Source: Diphasiastrum complanatum (Eukaryota; Streptophyta; Lycopodiopsida; Lycopodiales; Lycopodiaceae). Taken from it: DNA of 64,000 bases. Under the pieces are notes generated by a model. The model did not search any database and was not told the DNA's origin. It saw only the letters and a program-made list of their open reading frames with translations. Position 1 is the first letter of the stretch; the number at the start of each line of letters is the position of its first letter. Shown piece by piece: positions 27,901 through 31,142 of this stretch. The stretch is from the NCBI GenBank assembly GCA_029204225.1, contig CM055094.1, positions 67,478,536 to 67,542,535 of the forward strand. The letters run 5' to 3'. The position numbers and the translations under genes were made by a program.

Positions 27901-30900
27901 AACTCCCACACAGCAGTAAGGTTTTTCCAGTCTTTCATGTAAGTCAGTTACGAAAAGCCTTAACCAGATCAGATAATCTGGTAGGGGACAGTGTTCTAGT
28001 TCTCCCATTGGATCCTCAACAACCTCCGCATGAACCAGAGGAGATTCTTGATAGTAGAGGGACGCAGACTCGTCATACTCTATACCGAGAATATCTGGTT
28101 AAGTGGAATGATCAGCCTGTTGAGAATGCCACTTGGGAAAGAGGCAGTGTCCTTCGCAAGATTTTTCTAGACTTTGTCTTAGAGGACCAAGACGGTTCTT
28201 AAGGGGGAGGGAGTGTTACGAGCTCGTAACCAGTGCCGAACCCTAGAGAACACAGATAGGTCAGATACCACAGTCAGGGTCGTGTCCAGCGTACATGACC
28301 AACAGGGCAAGACAGTGTGAGTAGTGTGCCCTAGCACGGTCCATAGCTATGGTGGGCCTAACACAGCCTAGGGACCCTGTCAGCAGGATAGGGCCCCCAG
28401 TTGGGTCCCGACGTGCAGTCGGCCACGTCAGTGCCACGTGGCCGACACTTGGCAGTAGCATGCTACCAGTCCTCACACTGGGCTAGGAGGGGCTTACTCT
28501 ATATCAGGGAGTAGGCAAGATTGGGTGGATCAGTTAGTGTTTGCCCTACTGTGGTGCTAGGATCTGTTACCCGTGGATGCTACTCGAGCTGGTGGAGCCA
28601 TCACGGCCGAGTTCATCTATGAGGCAGTGATCTCTGTAGTGCAAGAGATTGGGGCAGAGCATGTGGTTCAAGTCGTTACAGACAACGGCTCGAATTGCAG
28701 ATCGATGGGAGAGATGGTGATGAGGGAGCACCCGAGTATTGTGTGGACCCCGTGTGCTGCACATTGCATCGACCTTCTCATTCAGGACATGGTTGCACTT
28801 CCTTGGATTCGTGAGGTACAATTTTCGTCACTTTGGAAAGCATTTTGCACTTGTCAATTATTCCAAGCCCCTAACCTCTTTTAGCTTCTAACAGTTTTTT
28901 GTTTAGTGTTTGTCTTGCAGCTCACCTCTCAGGCCATGCGCATAGTGAAGTTCGTCACCAGAAAGAGGCACGTGCTGGCATTGTTCCGTACATTCTCTCG
29001 GCTGGACCTGAAGAAGCCAGCACCCACTCGCTTTGCCTTCTTTTTCCTGGTTCTCGAGCGACTGTGCGTCTTGCGAGATCATGTGCGGAGGATGGTATCC
29101 AGTGAAGCATTTGATGAGTTCAGGAATTGCACGACAGAGGCAGTGTTCTTCCAGGCCATAGTCTTTGTAGAGGACTTCTGGACACGTGCGAGTGAGATTG
29201 TAGAGGTTCTTCGACCTGTCTTCTATGCGCTGCGCCTAGTAGACCGAGAGGGGTGCACTCTCGGTCTCATATACGAGTTCATGGACCGCATCGGCGAGGC
29301 GCTTCACAGATGTGGCTTGGAGGAGGATAGGTACGTCTCCTATCACTTTCTTATTTCAGTTTCACTCTGCTCTCGTATTTTCGAAGATGCCTAACCATTT
29401 GCAATGTCACTTGCGCAGGAAGGACGACCTCCTCACACGTTGGGAGGCGAGGTGGGACTACTTCCATAGACATGGCCATCCATGCGGTGGCCCACATGCT
29501 GCACCCATTGTGGCGCTCTACCAGACGTCCTGGCGACACGGAGCTCCATCGAGGATGGGTGGAGTACACCGAGCGTGTATGGCCCGGCGCAGGTATTGTA
29601 AATATTCTAGCTAGTGTAGTTGTTTGTATTAGCATATGCTTTGGTTTGTGGCCTGATACGTGCTCTATTTCCTTTGCCAACAGGCACGACTCTAGGGAAC
29701 ATAGAGCGAGACATGGTCAAGTTCGAGTGGGGCCTGTATCCTTTTGATCGAGAGCAATGTAAGCTCAGAGATGACCAGTTGGCGCCTGTCACATGGTGGA
29801 GCTTTCATGGCCGCAGTACGCCTGACCTTCAGCGACTGGCAGAGAGGGTCCTTGCACAGGATTGTTTGGCTTCCGCTTGTGAGCGGAACTGGAGTGTATG
29901 GGCCAGCCATCACACGAAGAAGAGAAATAGACTCTCCATTGAGCAGTGCAGGCGGTTGGTGTTCGTGAACACCAACGGACGCATGTTGAGACGCACACGC
30001 ATGTAGGGTGACCGCTTGATCGAGGTGAGTTAGTGACTTTATTGGTACCTGTGTTTCAAATGAACTTAATTGACAAATGCATAAGTTTGCTAACCATGAC
30101 CGTTTGTTTTTGTAGGTGAACCCTGACTCCTGCAAGGTACATACGACAGCTGCTGATCCTCGGGTGCCACCTACGGAGGAGGAGGTCGAGGATGATATCT
30201 ATCATGAGCTACATAGGCAGGCAGATGCAGAGGCACGGTCTACACGACGCCACAGGAGAGCAGCTCGACGTCAGGAGATGGGAGAGGATGGAGATGATGA
30301 GATTTTGGGGCGTGGAGAGGGATTTGGGCATGGGTACGAGGAGGAGGAGTGGATGGATGAGGGTGATACAGAGGCAGAGGATGAGGGTGAGCATGAAGGG
30401 GGGGGGGGGGGGGGAGACATGCAGCACTTATTCGTAGACCCCGAAGCCAAGACACAGGAGGAGCTAGCCGTCCCTGCACCTAGACGTAGAGGGCGACCTA
30501 GACGTTCCAGGGGGGGGTTGGGCTGGGGGCCTTGTTTGTAGAGAGGACTGGAGTTTCACAGGCAGTTGAGGGCCAGGTCGACTCTGAGTTTATAGGGCCT
30601 TCCCAGGCTACGAGATCATAGTTGAGAGGGCGACCTAGAGGGAGTAGCAGAGGAGGAGCAGTTGGAGCCAGCCAGGAGGGGGCAGGAGGGAGAGAGAGAG
30701 AGGGAGAGGGAGAGGTAGGGGACAGGGAAGAGGCAGAGGCGGACGCAGAGGCAGAGGCAGAGGCTCACCACGACACGTGACACCCTCAGTGTCATCTACA
30801 GATTCCTTGTTTGGCAGTTCCACGGAGACTGATGACTCAGACATTGAGTTAGAGGACGATTGTTAGTTGTTAGTTGTTATGAGACATTATTTATCGAACG

Positions 30901-31050
30901 TCACTCTATTTTTTTTTTGGCCTTGAGCCCGACATTATATATTTTCGCGTTTTTACATTGTGTCCTATCGGTTTGTGTTTCGATATGATTTTTTTCCAGC
31001 ATGGTCTATTTCAGTAGGTAATTCGGTATGATTTTTTTCCAGCATGGTCT

Positions 31051-31142
<92 letters not shown>

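Larger units (their letters stand above)
25341..28570 (+). mobile_element. Deleted Ty3/gypsy chromovirus nested in the hAT transposase
   Basis: Left LTR starts TATTACGAGC at 25341 (TG mutated to TA) and right LTR starts TGTTACGAGC at 28214. Host flanks GCGTG (25336-25340) and CCGTG (28571-28575) match at 4 of 5 bases, and removing the element restores the transposase frame exactly. The left LTR breaks off at about 25649 and runs directly into the RT palm, so the LTR end, PBS, gag, protease and RT N-terminus are deleted. RNase H, integrase and chromodomain remain. The LTRs show about 8 mismatches over the shared 307 bp (about 2.6%, counted by eye). Confidence 0.9.
24238..30866 (+). pseudogene. 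hAT transposase (BED finger, DUF659, hAT C-terminal dimerisation), broken
   Basis: Likely exons: 24238-25132, 25235-25340 joined to 28576-28815 across the nested gypsy, 28921-29330, 29419-29591, 29684-about 30022, and 30117-30866, all with GT-AG borders. Order of domains: BED-type zinc finger (R-W-R-C-L-H-C-G near 24330, then R-V-R-A-H and C-P); a Ser/Pro-rich linker; the DUF659 core (I-L-S-D-G-W-A-D near 25255, then V-V-T-D-N-G-S-N near 28680 and [10 protein letters not shown] near 28750); W-E-A-R-W and A-H-M-L-H-P; then the hAT dimerisation block (S-A-C-E-R-N-W-S and K-K-R-N-R-L-S, 29870-29940). Breaks are frameshifts near 24430 and 29470, a TAG at 30004 that reads like CAG to TAG, and G-run shifts near 30400-30540. 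The enzyme would bind and cut the TIRs. A tail with AT-hooks follows. Confidence 0.85.

Noticed and set aside
29692-30135. Minus-strand ORF of 147 codons as an independent gene
   Set aside because: It is the antisense shadow of the hAT dimerisation exon, whose conserved blocks are on the plus strand.
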